A stretch of 64,000 bases of DNA from Microbacterium saccharophilum. Lineage in GTDB: Bacteria; Actinomycetota; Actinomycetes; Actinomycetales; Microbacteriaceae. The stretch is taken from positions 62,001 through 126,000 of the forward strand of contig NZ_BKAH01000005.1 of NCBI RefSeq assembly GCF_007992455.1, written 5' to 3'. A program made the position numbers and the translations under genes. The notes beneath the pieces are model-generated. The model searched no databases and was not told the DNA's origin. It saw only the letters and a list, made by a program, of their open reading frames with translations. The stretch's first letter is position 1. The number at the start of each line of letters is the position of its first letter. Shown here piece after piece: positions 37,772-47,107 of this stretch.

Positions 37772-38499
37772 CGGTCGGCGGGTGGCGGCCTGCGACGGTC
37801 GCCGCCGCGCGCCCCGCGACCGCGCACGCGCACGCGCGCATCCTGACCCTGCACGTGCCGGGCTGGCCGGGGAACCTGCCGGGGCAGCACCTCGACATCC
37901 GCCTCACGGCGGAGGACGGCTACCAGGCCGAGCGGTCGTACTCGATCGCCTCCTCCGGACCGGGGGAGAGCGTCGAGCTGGGTATCGACCGCATCGACGA
38001 CGGCGAGGTGTCGCCCTACCTCGTCGACGTCATCGAGCCCGGCGACATGCTCGAGGTGAAGGGGCCGCTGGGCGCCTACTTCGTGTGGGATGCCGGCGAC
38101 CCCGCCCCCGTGCAGCTCATCGCCGGGGGCTCCGGGATCGTCCCGCTCCTCGCGATGGCCCGCGCCCGGTCGGCGGCGCTCGGTGGGGAGGCGCCGTTCC
38201 GGCTGCTGTACTCCGTGCGCTCACCCGCCGACGCCATGTACCGTGCCGAGGTCGACGCTCTCACGGCGGCCGGGATCGCGGTGGACTGGCGGTACACGCG
38301 CGAGGCGCCGGGGGAGTGGGACGGCGAGGTCGGCCGGCTCACCGCAGAGACGCTCGCCGCCGGCACCTGGTCGCCCGACGCGCGGCCGCTCGTGTTCGTC
38401 TGCGGCCCCACCGGGTTCGTGGAGGCGACCGCCGATCTCCTGGTCGCCGCGGGGCACCCGCCGGAGCGGGTGCGGACCGAGAGATTCGGAGGAGCCTGA
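37768..38499 (+). CDS. FAD/NAD(P)-binding ferredoxin-reductase-type oxidoreductase
   Basis: A 243-residue FNR-fold reductase. RSYSIASSGPG binds FAD, LIAGGSGIVPLLAMARAR is the NAD(P) Gly-rich motif, and VFVCGPTGFVEATADLL then a final TERFGGA complete the domain. It lacks the [2Fe-2S] ferredoxin domain common in oxygenase reductases, so electrons would pass directly to a partner, most simply the Mo protein encoded just before. GTG 37768 overlaps that gene's stop by four bases; TTG 37765 is an alternative. Confidence 0.88.
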   Translation: MTVGGWRPATVAAARPATAHAHARILTLHVPGWPGNLPGQHLDIRLTAEDGYQAERSYSIASSGPGESVELGIDRIDDGEVSPYLVDVIEPGDMLEVKGPLGAYFVWDAGDPAPVQLIAGGSGIVPLLAMARARSAALGGEAPFRLLYSVRSPADAMYRAEVDALTAAGIAVDWRYTREAPGEWDGEVGRLTAETLAAGTWSPDARPLVFVCGPTGFVEATADLLVAAGHPPERVRTERFGGA

Positions 38500-38804
38500 T
38501 GGACGACTCTCCCCACCACGGGGCCCCGCCGGACGAGCCGCACGGCCCGGTCCGCCACGTCGACGGCAACGCCCTCGCGGGCCTGCTCGCCGACGTCTTC
38601 GCGGCCGACATGACGATGGCCCTGCTCGCCTGCGGGCACTGCGGGCAGGCCGGTCCGCTCGCCGCCGCCGTCGTCGAGGACGACGGGGCCGCAGCCATCC
38701 TCCGGTGCCGTTCCTGCACGCGGACGCTCCTCACGGTCCTCCGCGCGGACGGCCGCCTCTCCCTGCGCATCGGCGCCCTCGCGCGCCTCGACGTCGCGGT
38801 GTAG
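38499..38804 (+). CDS. Zinc-ribbon protein, DUF6510-like
   Basis: A 101-residue protein with CGHC at 45-48 and CRSC at 70-73, a four-cysteine zinc-ribbon. The N-terminal 40 residues are His/Pro-rich then helical (DGNALAGLLADVFAADMT). It matches my memory of the DUF6510 group that accompanies flavin reductases in actinobacteria; this is from recall, not search. The start shares a base with the reductase stop, after a GGAGG site. It might be a small assembly or electron-transfer partner; function unknown. Confidence 0.8.
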   Translation: MDDSPHHGAPPDEPHGPVRHVDGNALAGLLADVFAADMTMALLACGHCGQAGPLAAAVVEDDGAAAILRCRSCTRTLLTVLRADGRLSLRIGALARLDVAV

Positions 38805-38828
38805 CGCAGGACGGATCCGGCGCGCCGG

Positions 38829-39782
38829 TCACCGGCGCGCGACTCCCGGGTGGGACGCGAGATACGCCTCGAACGCCTCGGCGCTCGTCTTCTGCGGCGT
38901 GTAGCCGAAGTCGCGCTTGAGGGCGTCGTTGGCGAGCACCGGCCGGTACCGGAGGAAGCCCACCTGCTCCGGTCCGTGGACCGTCAGGCGCAGGACGCGG
39001 CCGACCCGCAGCGCGAACGCCAGCACCCCCGCCGGGACCGTCAGCAGCGGCTTGCCGAGCCGGTCGGCGATCTCCGCGACCGTGAGGCGTCCGTCGCCGG
39101 CGACGTTGTACACTCCGGGCGGGCCGTCGGTCGCGGCGCGGGCCATCGCGGCGGCCACGTCATCCACCCAGGCGAAGACGAACGGCGACGCCGACCCGCG
39201 GACGGCGAGGATGCGGCCACCGTCCCAGAGCCGCGTGATCTGGTTCCGCACGGTCGGGCCGAGGATCGTGCCGATCCGGAACACGACCTGCTCGAGTTCG
39301 GGATGCGCGGTGCGCGCGGCACCCAGCAGCTGCTCCACGAGGTGCTTGTGCTTCGCGTACGGGAACTCGTCGTTGCCGCGGGCGGGGTCGCTTTCGCGGA
39401 GCCATTCCGGATTGTCGGCGTGGTACCCGTACGCGGCGCCGGAGGAGGACACGACGATCCGGCGCACCCCGGCGTCCAGGCACGCCGCGAGCACGTTGCG
39501 CGTGCCGTCCACGTCGACGCGGTACTCGAGGTCGTGGTCGCGCCCGGGGTTCACGATGGCGGCCAGGTGAACGACGACGTCGATGCCGTGCCGGCGCAGG
39601 AGCGGGGCGAGGGTGCCCGGGCGCGTCACGTCGCACTCCTCGAACACCACCCCGTCCGCGGGGTCCGCGGGCGGGCGGACGTCGCCGGCGACGACGAGCT
39701 CGACGTCGGGGTGTGCGCGCAGGGCCGATGCGACGTGGGTGCCGAGGAAGCCGGCGCCGCCGGTGATGAGGACGCGGGTCAC
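38829..39782 (-). CDS. NAD-dependent epimerase/dehydratase (extended SDR)
   Basis: A 317-residue extended short-chain dehydrogenase. VLITGGAGFLGTHVASAL binds NAD at 4-21; SSSGAAYGYH has the catalytic Ser, and YAKHK supplies the YxxxK pair. Substrate range is unknown; related enzymes act on nucleotide sugars or sterol-like ketones. GTG 39782 overlaps the stop of the transporter gene by four bases, so it is the third, coupled gene of a monooxygenase-transporter-dehydrogenase operon. Confidence 0.88.
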   Translation of the reverse strand: MTRVLITGGAGFLGTHVASALRAHPDVELVVAGDVRPPADPADGVVFEECDVTRPGTLAPLLRRHGIDVVVHLAAIVNPGRDHDLEYRVDVDGTRNVLAACLDAGVRRIVVSSSGAAYGYHADNPEWLRESDPARGNDEFPYAKHKHLVEQLLGAARTAHPELEQVVFRIGTILGPTVRNQITRLWDGGRILAVRGSASPFVFAWVDDVAAAMARAATDGPPGVYNVAGDGRLTVAEIADRLGKPLLTVPAGVLAFALRVGRVLRLTVHGPEQVGFLRYRPVLANDALKRDFGYTPQKTSAEAFEAYLASHPGVARR

Positions 39783-40735
39783 GACGCCGCCGCCTCCGGG
39801 ACGGCGTGGCGTGTGGCATCCCCCTTGGCGGACCCGGTGCGTGCTCGCGTGTGCCGCGCCCACAGCGTTGCGACGACGAGGCCGGCGATGATGTCCCAGA
39901 TGCCCCACCATCCCGCGACGATGGCCATGCCGCCGAGGCCGCCGAAGAAGGTGAAGACGAGACCGAGCCCGAGTCCGGCATTGCGGATGCCGACCTCGAA
40001 GGTCATCGCCTTGCGCTCCCGGGTGCCGAGGCCGCCGACCGCGGCGGTGGACCAGCCGATCGCGAGCGCGACGGCGTCGTGGATCGTGACGGCGAGCAGG
40101 ATGACGCCGAGGAACGCGACGAAGTAGGTCCAGTTGCCGGCGAGGGCGGCCGCGATGAACCCGAGCAGCGCGAGGAGCGAGAACCACTTCACGAACGGCT
40201 GCACCTTCACGGCGAGCCCGGGCAGCCGGTGGCGGAGGGTCAGGCCGACGGCGAAGGGCAGGCCGATGATGAGGAGGATCTCCAGCAGCATCTGCCAGCC
40301 GTTGAGGGAGACGGCTGTCAGGAGCTCCCGCGTGTCGGCGCGCAGCGACCCCCAGAACGCGATCGAGAACGGCAGCGCGACGATGTACAGCAGGTTCGAC
40401 ACCGCCGTCATCGACACCGACAGCGCGACATTGCCTCCGGAGCGGTGCGTGAGCACCTGCGAGATGTTGCCGGGCGGGCAGCAGGCGACGAGGATCATGC
40501 CGAGCGCCATCGACGCGGTCACCGGCAGCAGGAAGGTCAGGCCGAAGGTCACGGCGGGCAGCACGAGGAGCTGCGCGATGATCGCGATGATCATGGGCTT
40601 CGGCTTGCGGGCCACGACCTTGAAGTCGTCCACCGTCGTGTCCAGGGCCACCCCCAGCATGATGAGCGCGAGCACGACGTTCAGGATGACGAGGGTGCCG
40701 GGGGTGAAGTTCAGGACGACGTCGTCCGGGTTCAT
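39779..40735 (-). CDS. Bile acid:sodium symporter (BASS) family transporter
   Basis: A 318-residue membrane protein with nine or ten helices. LALIMLGVALDTTVDDFK and MILVACCPPGNISQVLTHRSGG carry the BASS sodium-site pattern, and FEVGIRNAGLGLGLVFTFFG is the second crossing region. Bacterial BASS proteins carry organic acids, pantothenate-like or steroid compounds with sodium. ATG 40735 has a GGAGAA ribosome site and overlaps the monooxygenase stop by four bases. A C-terminal polar tail of 25 residues follows. Confidence 0.9.
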   Translation of the reverse strand: MNPDDVVLNFTPGTLVILNVVLALIMLGVALDTTVDDFKVVARKPKPMIIAIIAQLLVLPAVTFGLTFLLPVTASMALGMILVACCPPGNISQVLTHRSGGNVALSVSMTAVSNLLYIVALPFSIAFWGSLRADTRELLTAVSLNGWQMLLEILLIIGLPFAVGLTLRHRLPGLAVKVQPFVKWFSLLALLGFIAAALAGNWTYFVAFLGVILLAVTIHDAVALAIGWSTAAVGGLGTRERKAMTFEVGIRNAGLGLGLVFTFFGGLGGMAIVAGWWGIWDIIAGLVVATLWARHTRARTGSAKGDATRHAVPEAAAS

Positions 40736-42066
40736 GCGCGGGTTCTCCTTCGACGGGGGAGCGGGGGACGAGCCGGCGCGCGGAGGGACCGGATCATGTC
40801 GCGGACCGTGCCGCGGTAGGCGTCCTTGTTGACGTAGTAGGCCATCCGCTCCAGGCCGAGGTAGCGGTAGCCGCCGGTCAGGTCGGGCCACGGCACGTTC
40901 ACGCGGCGCCGGAACAGCGACGCGCGCTCCGGCGCGTCCGCCTCGGCCCGGAGGTACGCGGCGATCAGCTCGGCCTGCTCGTAGCGGCCCTGCCAGCCGA
41001 GCCCGGACGCCTCGACCATCCCCATCACGAAGAGGCCGTTGAAGGACGGCGGGAAGATGTTGAGGAAGAGCCGCGGCGCCATCCCGGTCCAGTGGAGGTC
41101 GGCGCGGTCGACGAACGGGTAGTCCAGGCGGTAGCCGGTCGCCAGCAGCACGGTGTCGTACTCGCCCTGGGTGCCGTCGCGGAAGTGGACCGTGTCGCCG
41201 TCGAAGCGCGCCACGTCCGCGCGGATGCGGAGGTCGCCCTGACCGAGATGGTTGAGGATCAGCGTGTTCACGATCGGGTGCGACTCGTAGATCCGGTAGT
41301 CCGGCTCCGGGAAGCCGAACCGGACGGGGTCGCCCGTGAAGGCGCGCAGCACGCGGGTGTCGACGAACTGCTTGATGCGTGCGGGGAGGGGCCGGCCCTG
41401 GTTCAGCGTGTCCGCGGGGCGGCCGAACAGGTAGCGAGGCACGAAGTAATAGCCGCGGCGCACGCTCATCTCGACGGATGCCGCCGAGTGGACGGCATCC
41501 ACCGCGATGTCGCAGCCGGAGTTGCCGGCCCCGACGATGAGCACCCGCCTGCCGTCCAGCTGCCGGGCGCTCTTGTACCCGCTCGTGTGCAGGATCTCGC
41601 CCGTGAACGTGCCCGGGAACTGGGGGACCTGCGGTTCGGCGAGCGTGCCGTTCGCGATGATCACGCCGGCATAGCGCGCGGTGCGCTCGCCGTCCGGACC
41701 GGAGGCCGTGACCGTCCAGGCGCCGTCGTCGTCACGGCGCACCGCCGTGACGGTCGTGTCGAACCGATAGTGCGCGGTCAGGCCGAAGTGCTCGGCGTAC
41801 TCCCGGAAGTAGGCGATGAGTTCGCGGTGGCTCGGGTAGTCCGCGCTCGAGCGCATGGGGAACTCGGTGAACTCCGTCGTGGTCCGCGAGGAGATGAGGT
41901 GCGCGGAGTCGTACATCGTCGACCGCGGGTTGTCGATGTCCCACAGCCCCCCGACGCCGTGCCCGGCCTCGTAGCCGTCGAAGGCGAGGCCTTCGCGCTG
42001 CAGGGCGCGCGCCGTGGCGAGCCCGGACGGACCCGCGCCGATGATGGCGTAGCGACGCTCCCGCAT
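40732..42066 (-). CDS. Flavin-containing monooxygenase
   Basis: A 444-residue FAD/NADPH enzyme. IIGAGPSGLATARALQREG binds FAD at the N-terminus; VLIVGAGNSGCDIAVDAVH binds NADPH; FPGTFTGEILHTSGY is the FMO fingerprint FxGxxxHxxxY, and LLATGYRLDYPF is the late ATGY motif. It could hydroxylate a soft nucleophile or carry out a Baeyer-Villiger reaction. It is the first gene of the three-gene operon with a BASS transporter and an SDR, suggesting uptake and oxidation of one compound. Confidence 0.9.
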   Translation of the reverse strand: MRERRYAIIGAGPSGLATARALQREGLAFDGYEAGHGVGGLWDIDNPRSTMYDSAHLISSRTTTEFTEFPMRSSADYPSHRELIAYFREYAEHFGLTAHYRFDTTVTAVRRDDDGAWTVTASGPDGERTARYAGVIIANGTLAEPQVPQFPGTFTGEILHTSGYKSARQLDGRRVLIVGAGNSGCDIAVDAVHSAASVEMSVRRGYYFVPRYLFGRPADTLNQGRPLPARIKQFVDTRVLRAFTGDPVRFGFPEPDYRIYESHPIVNTLILNHLGQGDLRIRADVARFDGDTVHFRDGTQGEYDTVLLATGYRLDYPFVDRADLHWTGMAPRLFLNIFPPSFNGLFVMGMVEASGLGWQGRYEQAELIAAYLRAEADAPERASLFRRRVNVPWPDLTGGYRYLGLERMAYYVNKDAYRGTVRDMIRSLRAPARPPLPRRRRTRA

Positions 42067-42091
42067 TCCCCAGACACTCCCTCGTGACCTG

Positions 42092-42118
42092 CGTCGCGCA
42101 CGCGACGTCTCGATGCTA
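42092..42118 (-). promoter_or_regulatory. FMO operon promoter and 16-bp palindrome
   Basis: TAGCAT (42118-42113, minus) is a likely -10 box. Directly downstream, around the transcription start, CGTCGCG-CA-CGCGACG (42092-42107) is a perfect 7-bp palindrome with a 2-bp centre, a good repressor site. A GAGGGAG ribosome site precedes ATG 42066. Confidence 0.5.
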
Positions 42119-42153
42119 TCGGGAAGACGGGATGCCGCCGGTCGGCGGGTCGG

Positions 42154-43308
42154 TCAGGCGCCGAGCTCCTTCTGCCGCCGGCCGACGAGCGCCTCGACGC
42201 GCGCGAAGAGCGGGTGCTCCGGCTCCAGCCCGGTCACCGACGCCGTGAAGGCCGCCGGCGTCTCGTCGCGGAGCCGCCGCTGCAGCTCGACCGCCTGTTC
42301 GTCCTCGGGGTCGTCGAAGCGGAGCGCCGCCCCGACGGCGGCGAGCAGGCCGTCGACGGGCAGGCCGCGCTCGGCGGCCTCGGCCGCCGGTGCGATGAAC
42401 CGTTCGTGCCGGGAGAGCTTCCGCAGCGGCTGTCGACCCACCCGGCCCACGGTGTCGGGGAGCGCCGGGTTGGCGAAACGGCGCAGGATCGTCGCGCGGT
42501 ACTCCGCGAGCTCACCGGCGTCGAGCCCGTGCTTGGCGACGAGGAGCGCGGAGGTCTCCTCCAGGGCGGCCGCCACGCTCGCGGCGATCTCGGGGTCGGC
42601 CAGCGCGTCGGAGATCTTCTCCACGCCGGCCTGCGCCCCGAAGTACGCCGTCGTCGCGTGCCCCGTGTTGACGGTGAAGAGCTTCCGCTCGATGTACGGC
42701 GCCAGGTCGTCGACGAAGTGCGCGCCGGGGATCGTGGGCGGCTGGTCGCCGAACGGCGGCCGCTCGATCGCCCACTCGTAGAACGGCTCCACCGTCACGT
42801 CCACGCCGGAGCCGGCCGGCTGCGCCGGGACGATGCGGTCCACGGCCGTGTTGGCGAACACGGCCCGGGCGGACAGCCCGTGCCACGCGTCGCCGGCCTG
42901 CGCGCGGATCTCGTCGCGCAGCTGGTCGGTCGCGTTGATGGCGTTCTCGCACGCCATGATCTGCAGGGGCGGTGCGGCGGGGTCGCGGAGGGCAAGGGCG
43001 GCGAGGATGTGCGGGGCGACGAACTTCAGGATCGTCGGGCCGACGGCGGTCGTCACGACATTCGCCGTCGCGACCTCGTCGACGACCGCCTGCGGGTCGG
43101 CGGCGCTGTTGAGGGCGCGGAATCCGGTGACGACCTTGTCCGTGCCGCCGTCGCCCACCTCGTGCACGGTGTACTCGGACACCGCGTTGATGGCGTCGAC
43201 GAGCGGCGCGGCGACATCGGAGAAGACGAGGTCGTACCCGCCCTCGTGCAGCAGCAGGCCGACGAATCCCCGGCCGATGTTGCCTGCGCCGAAGTGGACG
43301 GCCTTCAT
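42154..43308 (-). CDS. mtlD: Mannitol-1-phosphate 5-dehydrogenase
   Basis: A 384-residue NAD-dependent enzyme turning mannitol 1-phosphate into fructose 6-phosphate. [20 protein letters not shown] is the family start with the NAD fold; [16 protein letters not shown] holds the substrate-site Lys and His. ATG 43308 overlaps the mtlF stop by four bases. An in-frame extension upstream is a shadow across mtlF and mtlA. Last gene of the mannitol operon. Confidence 0.96.
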   Translation of the reverse strand: MKAVHFGAGNIGRGFVGLLLHEGGYDLVFSDVAAPLVDAINAVSEYTVHEVGDGGTDKVVTGFRALNSAADPQAVVDEVATANVVTTAVGPTILKFVAPHILAALALRDPAAPPLQIMACENAINATDQLRDEIRAQAGDAWHGLSARAVFANTAVDRIVPAQPAGSGVDVTVEPFYEWAIERPPFGDQPPTIPGAHFVDDLAPYIERKLFTVNTGHATTAYFGAQAGVEKISDALADPEIAASVAAALEETSALLVAKHGLDAGELAEYRATILRRFANPALPDTVGRVGRQPLRKLSRHERFIAPAAEAAERGLPVDGLLAAVGAALRFDDPEDEQAVELQRRLRDETPAAFTASVTGLEPEHPLFARVEALVGRRQKELGA

Positions 43309-43745
43309 GAGTCGTTCACCGACGAGAGCATGCCGTACAGCTCTTCGGGTGTCTGCGCCCGCTTGAGCCGGGCGACCTCGTCGTCGTCGGAGAAGATGAG
43401 GGCGATCTGCGACAGGATCTCGAGGTGCTCGTCGCCCTTGCCGGCGATGCCGACCACGAAGGTCACCGGCTCGCCGCCCCAGTCGACGCCGCCGTCGTAG
43501 CGGACGAACGACAGTGCGGAGTCGAGGATCGTGTCCTTCGTCTCGTTCGTGCCGTGCGGGATCGCGAGCTCGTTGCCCATGTAGGTGGACACCGTCATCT
43601 CGCGCTGCTGCATCGCGTCGAAGTAGGCGTTCGTGACGGCGCCCGCCGCCTCGAGGATGTCGGCGGCCTCCTTCATCGCGGTCTCCTTGCTCACCGAGCC
43701 GGAGTGGATGCGGACCTGTCCGACGTTGAGAACCTCGCGTGCCAT
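43305..43745 (-). CDS. mtlF: PTS mannitol-type IIA component
   Basis: A 146-residue soluble EIIA of the fructose-mannitol family. The phosphorylated His is in [14 protein letters not shown] at about residue 65; [22 protein letters not shown] is the second block. It takes phosphate from HPr and gives it to the IIB domain of MtlA. It is separated from mtlA by 90 bp containing a nested hairpin, so its expression may be set below or apart from that of mtlA. Confidence 0.95.
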   Translation of the reverse strand: MAREVLNVGQVRIHSGSVSKETAMKEAADILEAAGAVTNAYFDAMQQREMTVSTYMGNELAIPHGTNETKDTILDSALSFVRYDGGVDWGGEPVTFVVGIAGKGDEHLEILSQIALIFSDDDEVARLKRAQTPEELYGMLSSVNDS

Positions 43746-43775
43746 GTCTGTCTCTCTTCCTTGGGGCCGTTCGGA

Positions 43776-43834
43776 CTCGGAAGGCCACGAGGCCGGGTGC
43801 GTCGCGCTGCCCGGCCCCGCGGCGGTCTTCCGAG
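43776..43834 (-). terminator. Nested intercistronic hairpin between mtlA and mtlF
   Basis: Outer arms CTCGGAAG (43776-43783) and CTTCCGAG (43827-43834) enclose an inner stem GGCCGGG (43791-43797) and CCCGGCC (43810-43816). It begins two bases after the mtlA stop codon. It could be an attenuator or an mRNA-processing and stability element. Confidence 0.6.
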
Positions 43835-43835
43835 A

Positions 43836-45389
43836 TTACGCGCGGCTCTGGTGCTGATCCACGACCATCTTCACGACCTCGTCGTACTTCGGCGAGTTCA
43901 TGAAGTTGTCCACCGAGACGTGCATGGCATCCGGTGTCTGCTTGCGTGCACGGTCGGTCAGCTGCTGCTGGGTGATGACCAGGTCGGCGGAGGAGTCGAG
44001 GTTCGCGATCGCCTTGTTGACGACCGTGACGTCCTCGACGCCCGCCTTCTTGATCTTGCTGCGCAGCACGCTCGCACCCATGGCGGAGGAGCCCATGCCC
44101 GCGTCGCACGCGAACACGATGTTCCGCACCTGCCGGTCGGTCGCCACCGCGGTCGCGCCGGCGCCCGCCGCGGCCGCCTCGTCGCCGCGCAGGCCGCCGA
44201 GGTACTCGGACTTCTTGCCCTTGTTGGCCTCGGTGCGGTCCACCGCGGAGGTGAAGCTGTCGGTGCCGGCCGCCTCTGCTGCGAGGTCCTTCTTGCGCGA
44301 GGCACGGAGGATCACCGACGCGACGACGAAGGTCACCGCCGCGGACAGGATGACGGAGAGGATGACCCCGACGTGGCTGTCGTTCGCGGTCTGCAGCATG
44401 ACGGCGATGATGCTTCCCGGCGCCGCCGGTGCCCGCAGGCCCGTGTCGAGGAGCATGTTCGTCGTGACACCGGTCATGCCGCCGGCGATGAGCGCGACGA
44501 TGAGGACCGGCTTCATGAGCGCGTACGGGAAGTACACCTCGTGGATGCCGCCGAAGAACTGGATGATCGCCGCGCCCGGAGCCGACGCGCGTGCCGCGCC
44601 GATGCCGAAGAACGTGAACGCCAGCAGCAGACCCACACCGGGACCGGGGTTGGCCTCGAGGAGGAACAGGATGGACTTGCCCTGCTCGTCCGCCTGCGCG
44701 ATGCCGAGCGGGGTGAGCACGCCGTGGTTGATGGCGTTGTTCAGGAAGAACACCTTCGCGGGCTCGATGAGGATGCTCGTCAGCGGCAGCAGGTTGTTCT
44801 CCACCAGCCAGCTCACCGCGTTGCCGAGGACGGACATGATGCCGTTCACGAGCCACGCGATCGGGTAGAACCCGACGATGGCCATGATGAAGCCCCAGAT
44901 GCCCGCCGAGAACATGTTCACGAGCATCTCGAAGCCGGCGCGGACCTTGCCCTCCCAGAGGCTGTCCAGCCACTTCATGGTGTACGCGGCGAGCGGGCCC
45001 ATGATCATCGCGCCGATGAACATGTGGATCTGGCCCAGCTGCGGCTCGCCCTCGGCGAGCGTGGCATTGAACTGCGCGATCAGCAGGTCGGAGCCGGCGA
45101 TCGCGCCCATCGTGGCGATGGTCGCCACGACGCCGCCGCGCTGCTTGTAGACCATGTAGCCCGCCGTGTAGGCGATGATCAGCGGCAGCAGGTAGTGGAT
45201 GAAGGGGCCGACGATCGTCGCCAGGTCGGCATTGGGCGTCCACCCCACGTCGATGAAGAACGCGGTGAAGATGCCCCAGGCGATGAGGGCGGGGATGTTC
45301 GGCATGATCATGCCGGAGAGGAACGTGCCGAATCGCTGTACGCCGACCCGGACACCTCCACGCGTGGTGGGAGTGGACGCCGTTGTCAT
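43836..45389 (-). CDS. mtlA: PTS mannitol transporter, IICB component
   Basis: A 517-residue permease. Residues 1-345 form the IIC membrane channel ([43 protein letters not shown]). After an Ala-rich linker the IIB domain starts near 415, with the phosphorylated Cys in [16 protein letters not shown]. The IIA function is encoded separately by mtlF, as in many Gram-positive bacteria. ATG 45389 is preceded by a GGAGAA site. It imports mannitol as mannitol 1-phosphate. Confidence 0.96.
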   Translation of the reverse strand: MTTASTPTTRGGVRVGVQRFGTFLSGMIMPNIPALIAWGIFTAFFIDVGWTPNADLATIVGPFIHYLLPLIIAYTAGYMVYKQRGGVVATIATMGAIAGSDLLIAQFNATLAEGEPQLGQIHMFIGAMIMGPLAAYTMKWLDSLWEGKVRAGFEMLVNMFSAGIWGFIMAIVGFYPIAWLVNGIMSVLGNAVSWLVENNLLPLTSILIEPAKVFFLNNAINHGVLTPLGIAQADEQGKSILFLLEANPGPGVGLLLAFTFFGIGAARASAPGAAIIQFFGGIHEVYFPYALMKPVLIVALIAGGMTGVTTNMLLDTGLRAPAAPGSIIAVMLQTANDSHVGVILSVILSAAVTFVVASVILRASRKKDLAAEAAGTDSFTSAVDRTEANKGKKSEYLGGLRGDEAAAAGAGATAVATDRQVRNIVFACDAGMGSSAMGASVLRSKIKKAGVEDVTVVNKAIANLDSSADLVITQQQLTDRARKQTPDAMHVSVDNFMNSPKYDEVVKMVVDQHQSRA

Positions 45390-45417
45390 TGCTGGTTCTC
45401 CTTCTGGTGAGCCGTGG

Positions 45418-47079
45418 CTAGGCCACGGTGTCGGCTGCGGCCTGCGCCGCAGCTCGGGCTGAAGCCGCCCCGTCGGCGGCGAGGGCGGCCGCGGCGATGC
45501 GTTCGGCATCCGCGCGGGTGTACTGCAGGAGCGTCGCGCGGACATCCGCGATCGCGGTCGGCGCCATCGACAGGGTCGTGGCGCCGAGGCCGACGAGCAC
45601 GACCGCGAGCAGCGGGTCCGCCGCAGCCTCGCCGCAGATGCCGACCGGCTTGCCGGTCGCCTTGCCGGCGGCGCCGGTCATGCCGATGAGCTGGAGGACG
45701 GCGGGATGCCACGGGTCCTGGAACGAGGAGACCGAGCCGAGGAGCCGGTCGGCGGCCATCGTGTACTGCGTCAGGTCGTTCGTGCCGATCGAGGCGAAGT
45801 CGGCGATGGCGAGCACCTTCTCGGCCATGAGCGCCGCCGACGGGACCTCGACCATGACGCCCGCCGTCTTGATGCCGTAGTCGCGGCAGAGGCCGGTGAA
45901 GTACTCCGTCTCCTCGACGGTGCCGACCATGGGCGCCATGACCCACAGGTCCGCCTCGGTCGCCGCCTGCGCCTGCTGCAGCGCCGTCAGCTGCTCGAGC
46001 AGGATGTCCTCGCTGGCGCGCAGCGCGCGGATGCCGCGGAGGCCCAGCGCCGGGTTCTCCTCGTGTGCGTCGTTGAGGAACGCCAGCGGCTTGTCCGCAC
46101 CCGCATCCAGTGCCCGTACGACGACCTTCTTGCCGGGGAAGGCGGTGAGCAGCTCCGTGTAGGCCTTGGCCTGCTGCTCGACGGTCGGGGCGTTCGTGGA
46201 GCTCAGGAAGAGGAACTCGGTGCGGAACAGTCCGACACCCTCGGCCCCCAGTTCGACGGCTTCGGCGGCGCCGCCCGGCTTGCCGAGGTTCGCCAGCAGC
46301 GGGATGGGGGTGCCGTCCGCGAGGGCGCCGGGCGTGATCGGCGCGGAGGCGGCGGTGCGCCGCGCGTCGGCCCGGTGCTGCGCCTGGCTCAGCTCGTCCT
46401 CGGTCGGTTCGGTCGTGACGACGCCCTTGGCGGCGTCGACGATGACCGTCTCGCCGTCGGTGAGATCCTTCGCGGCGGCGGCGCCCACGACGGCGACGAT
46501 GGACTTCTCCCGGGCCAGGATCGCGGTGTGCGAGGTCGGTCCGCCGCCGGTCGTGACGAGCGCGAGGACCTTGTCGAGGTCCAGCAGCGCGGTGTCGGCG
46601 GGCGCCAGGTCCTTCGCGACGAGGACGAACGGGTGCCCGGGGTCGGGGACGCCCGGGGCCGGAAGCCCGCGGAGGCGCGCGATGACCCGCTGGGCGACGT
46701 CGTCCAGGTCGGCGGCGCGCTCGCCGAGATAGCCGCCCATCGCGGCGAGGGTGTCGCGGAACGTCGCGAACGCGTCGTGGACGGCGAACTCCCCGGTCTT
46801 TCCGGCGGTCGTGCGGGTGAGGACCTCCTGGTCGAGGGTGGGGTCCTCGGCCATCATGGCCTGCGCCTCCAGCACCTCGCGGGCGAGGCCTCCGGCCTGC
46901 GAACCGCGCGTTTCGAGCTCCCGGGCGACGACGGCGACGGCCTCCCGGACGCGCGCGATCTCCTCCTCCGGCGAGAGCGTGCTGGGCACGTCCTCGGGGG
47001 CGGGCAGGGGTTCGGCCATCCGGGCCACCGGCCCCTGGGCGACACCCAGGCCGATGCCGACTCCGCGCAGTTCGCTCAT
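45418..47079 (-). CDS. ptsI: PTS enzyme I
   Basis: A 553-residue phosphoenolpyruvate-protein phosphotransferase. The phosphorylated His is in GGGPTSHTAILAREKS near 186; the C-terminal PEP-binding barrel includes EGVGLFRTEFLFL, MVEVPSAALMAEK, IGTNDLTQYTMAADR and the catalytic Cys in GICGEAAADP. It starts the PTS phosphate chain. Its position between ptsH and mtlA, 28 bp from mtlA, ties the general PTS to mannitol use in this organism. Confidence 0.96.
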   Translation of the reverse strand: MSELRGVGIGLGVAQGPVARMAEPLPAPEDVPSTLSPEEEIARVREAVAVVARELETRGSQAGGLAREVLEAQAMMAEDPTLDQEVLTRTTAGKTGEFAVHDAFATFRDTLAAMGGYLGERAADLDDVAQRVIARLRGLPAPGVPDPGHPFVLVAKDLAPADTALLDLDKVLALVTTGGGPTSHTAILAREKSIVAVVGAAAAKDLTDGETVIVDAAKGVVTTEPTEDELSQAQHRADARRTAASAPITPGALADGTPIPLLANLGKPGGAAEAVELGAEGVGLFRTEFLFLSSTNAPTVEQQAKAYTELLTAFPGKKVVVRALDAGADKPLAFLNDAHEENPALGLRGIRALRASEDILLEQLTALQQAQAATEADLWVMAPMVGTVEETEYFTGLCRDYGIKTAGVMVEVPSAALMAEKVLAIADFASIGTNDLTQYTMAADRLLGSVSSFQDPWHPAVLQLIGMTGAAGKATGKPVGICGEAAADPLLAVVLVGLGATTLSMAPTAIADVRATLLQYTRADAERIAAAALAADGAASARAAAQAAADTVA

Positions 47080-47107
47080 GCTCTTGTCCTCGTTCCGTTC
47101 GTCGTCT

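Noticed and set aside
42154..45243. A 1029-codon minus-strand frame joining mtlD with upstream sequence
   Set aside because: Only the last 384 codons match MtlD; the upstream part overlaps mtlF and mtlA in another frame and is of shadow composition.
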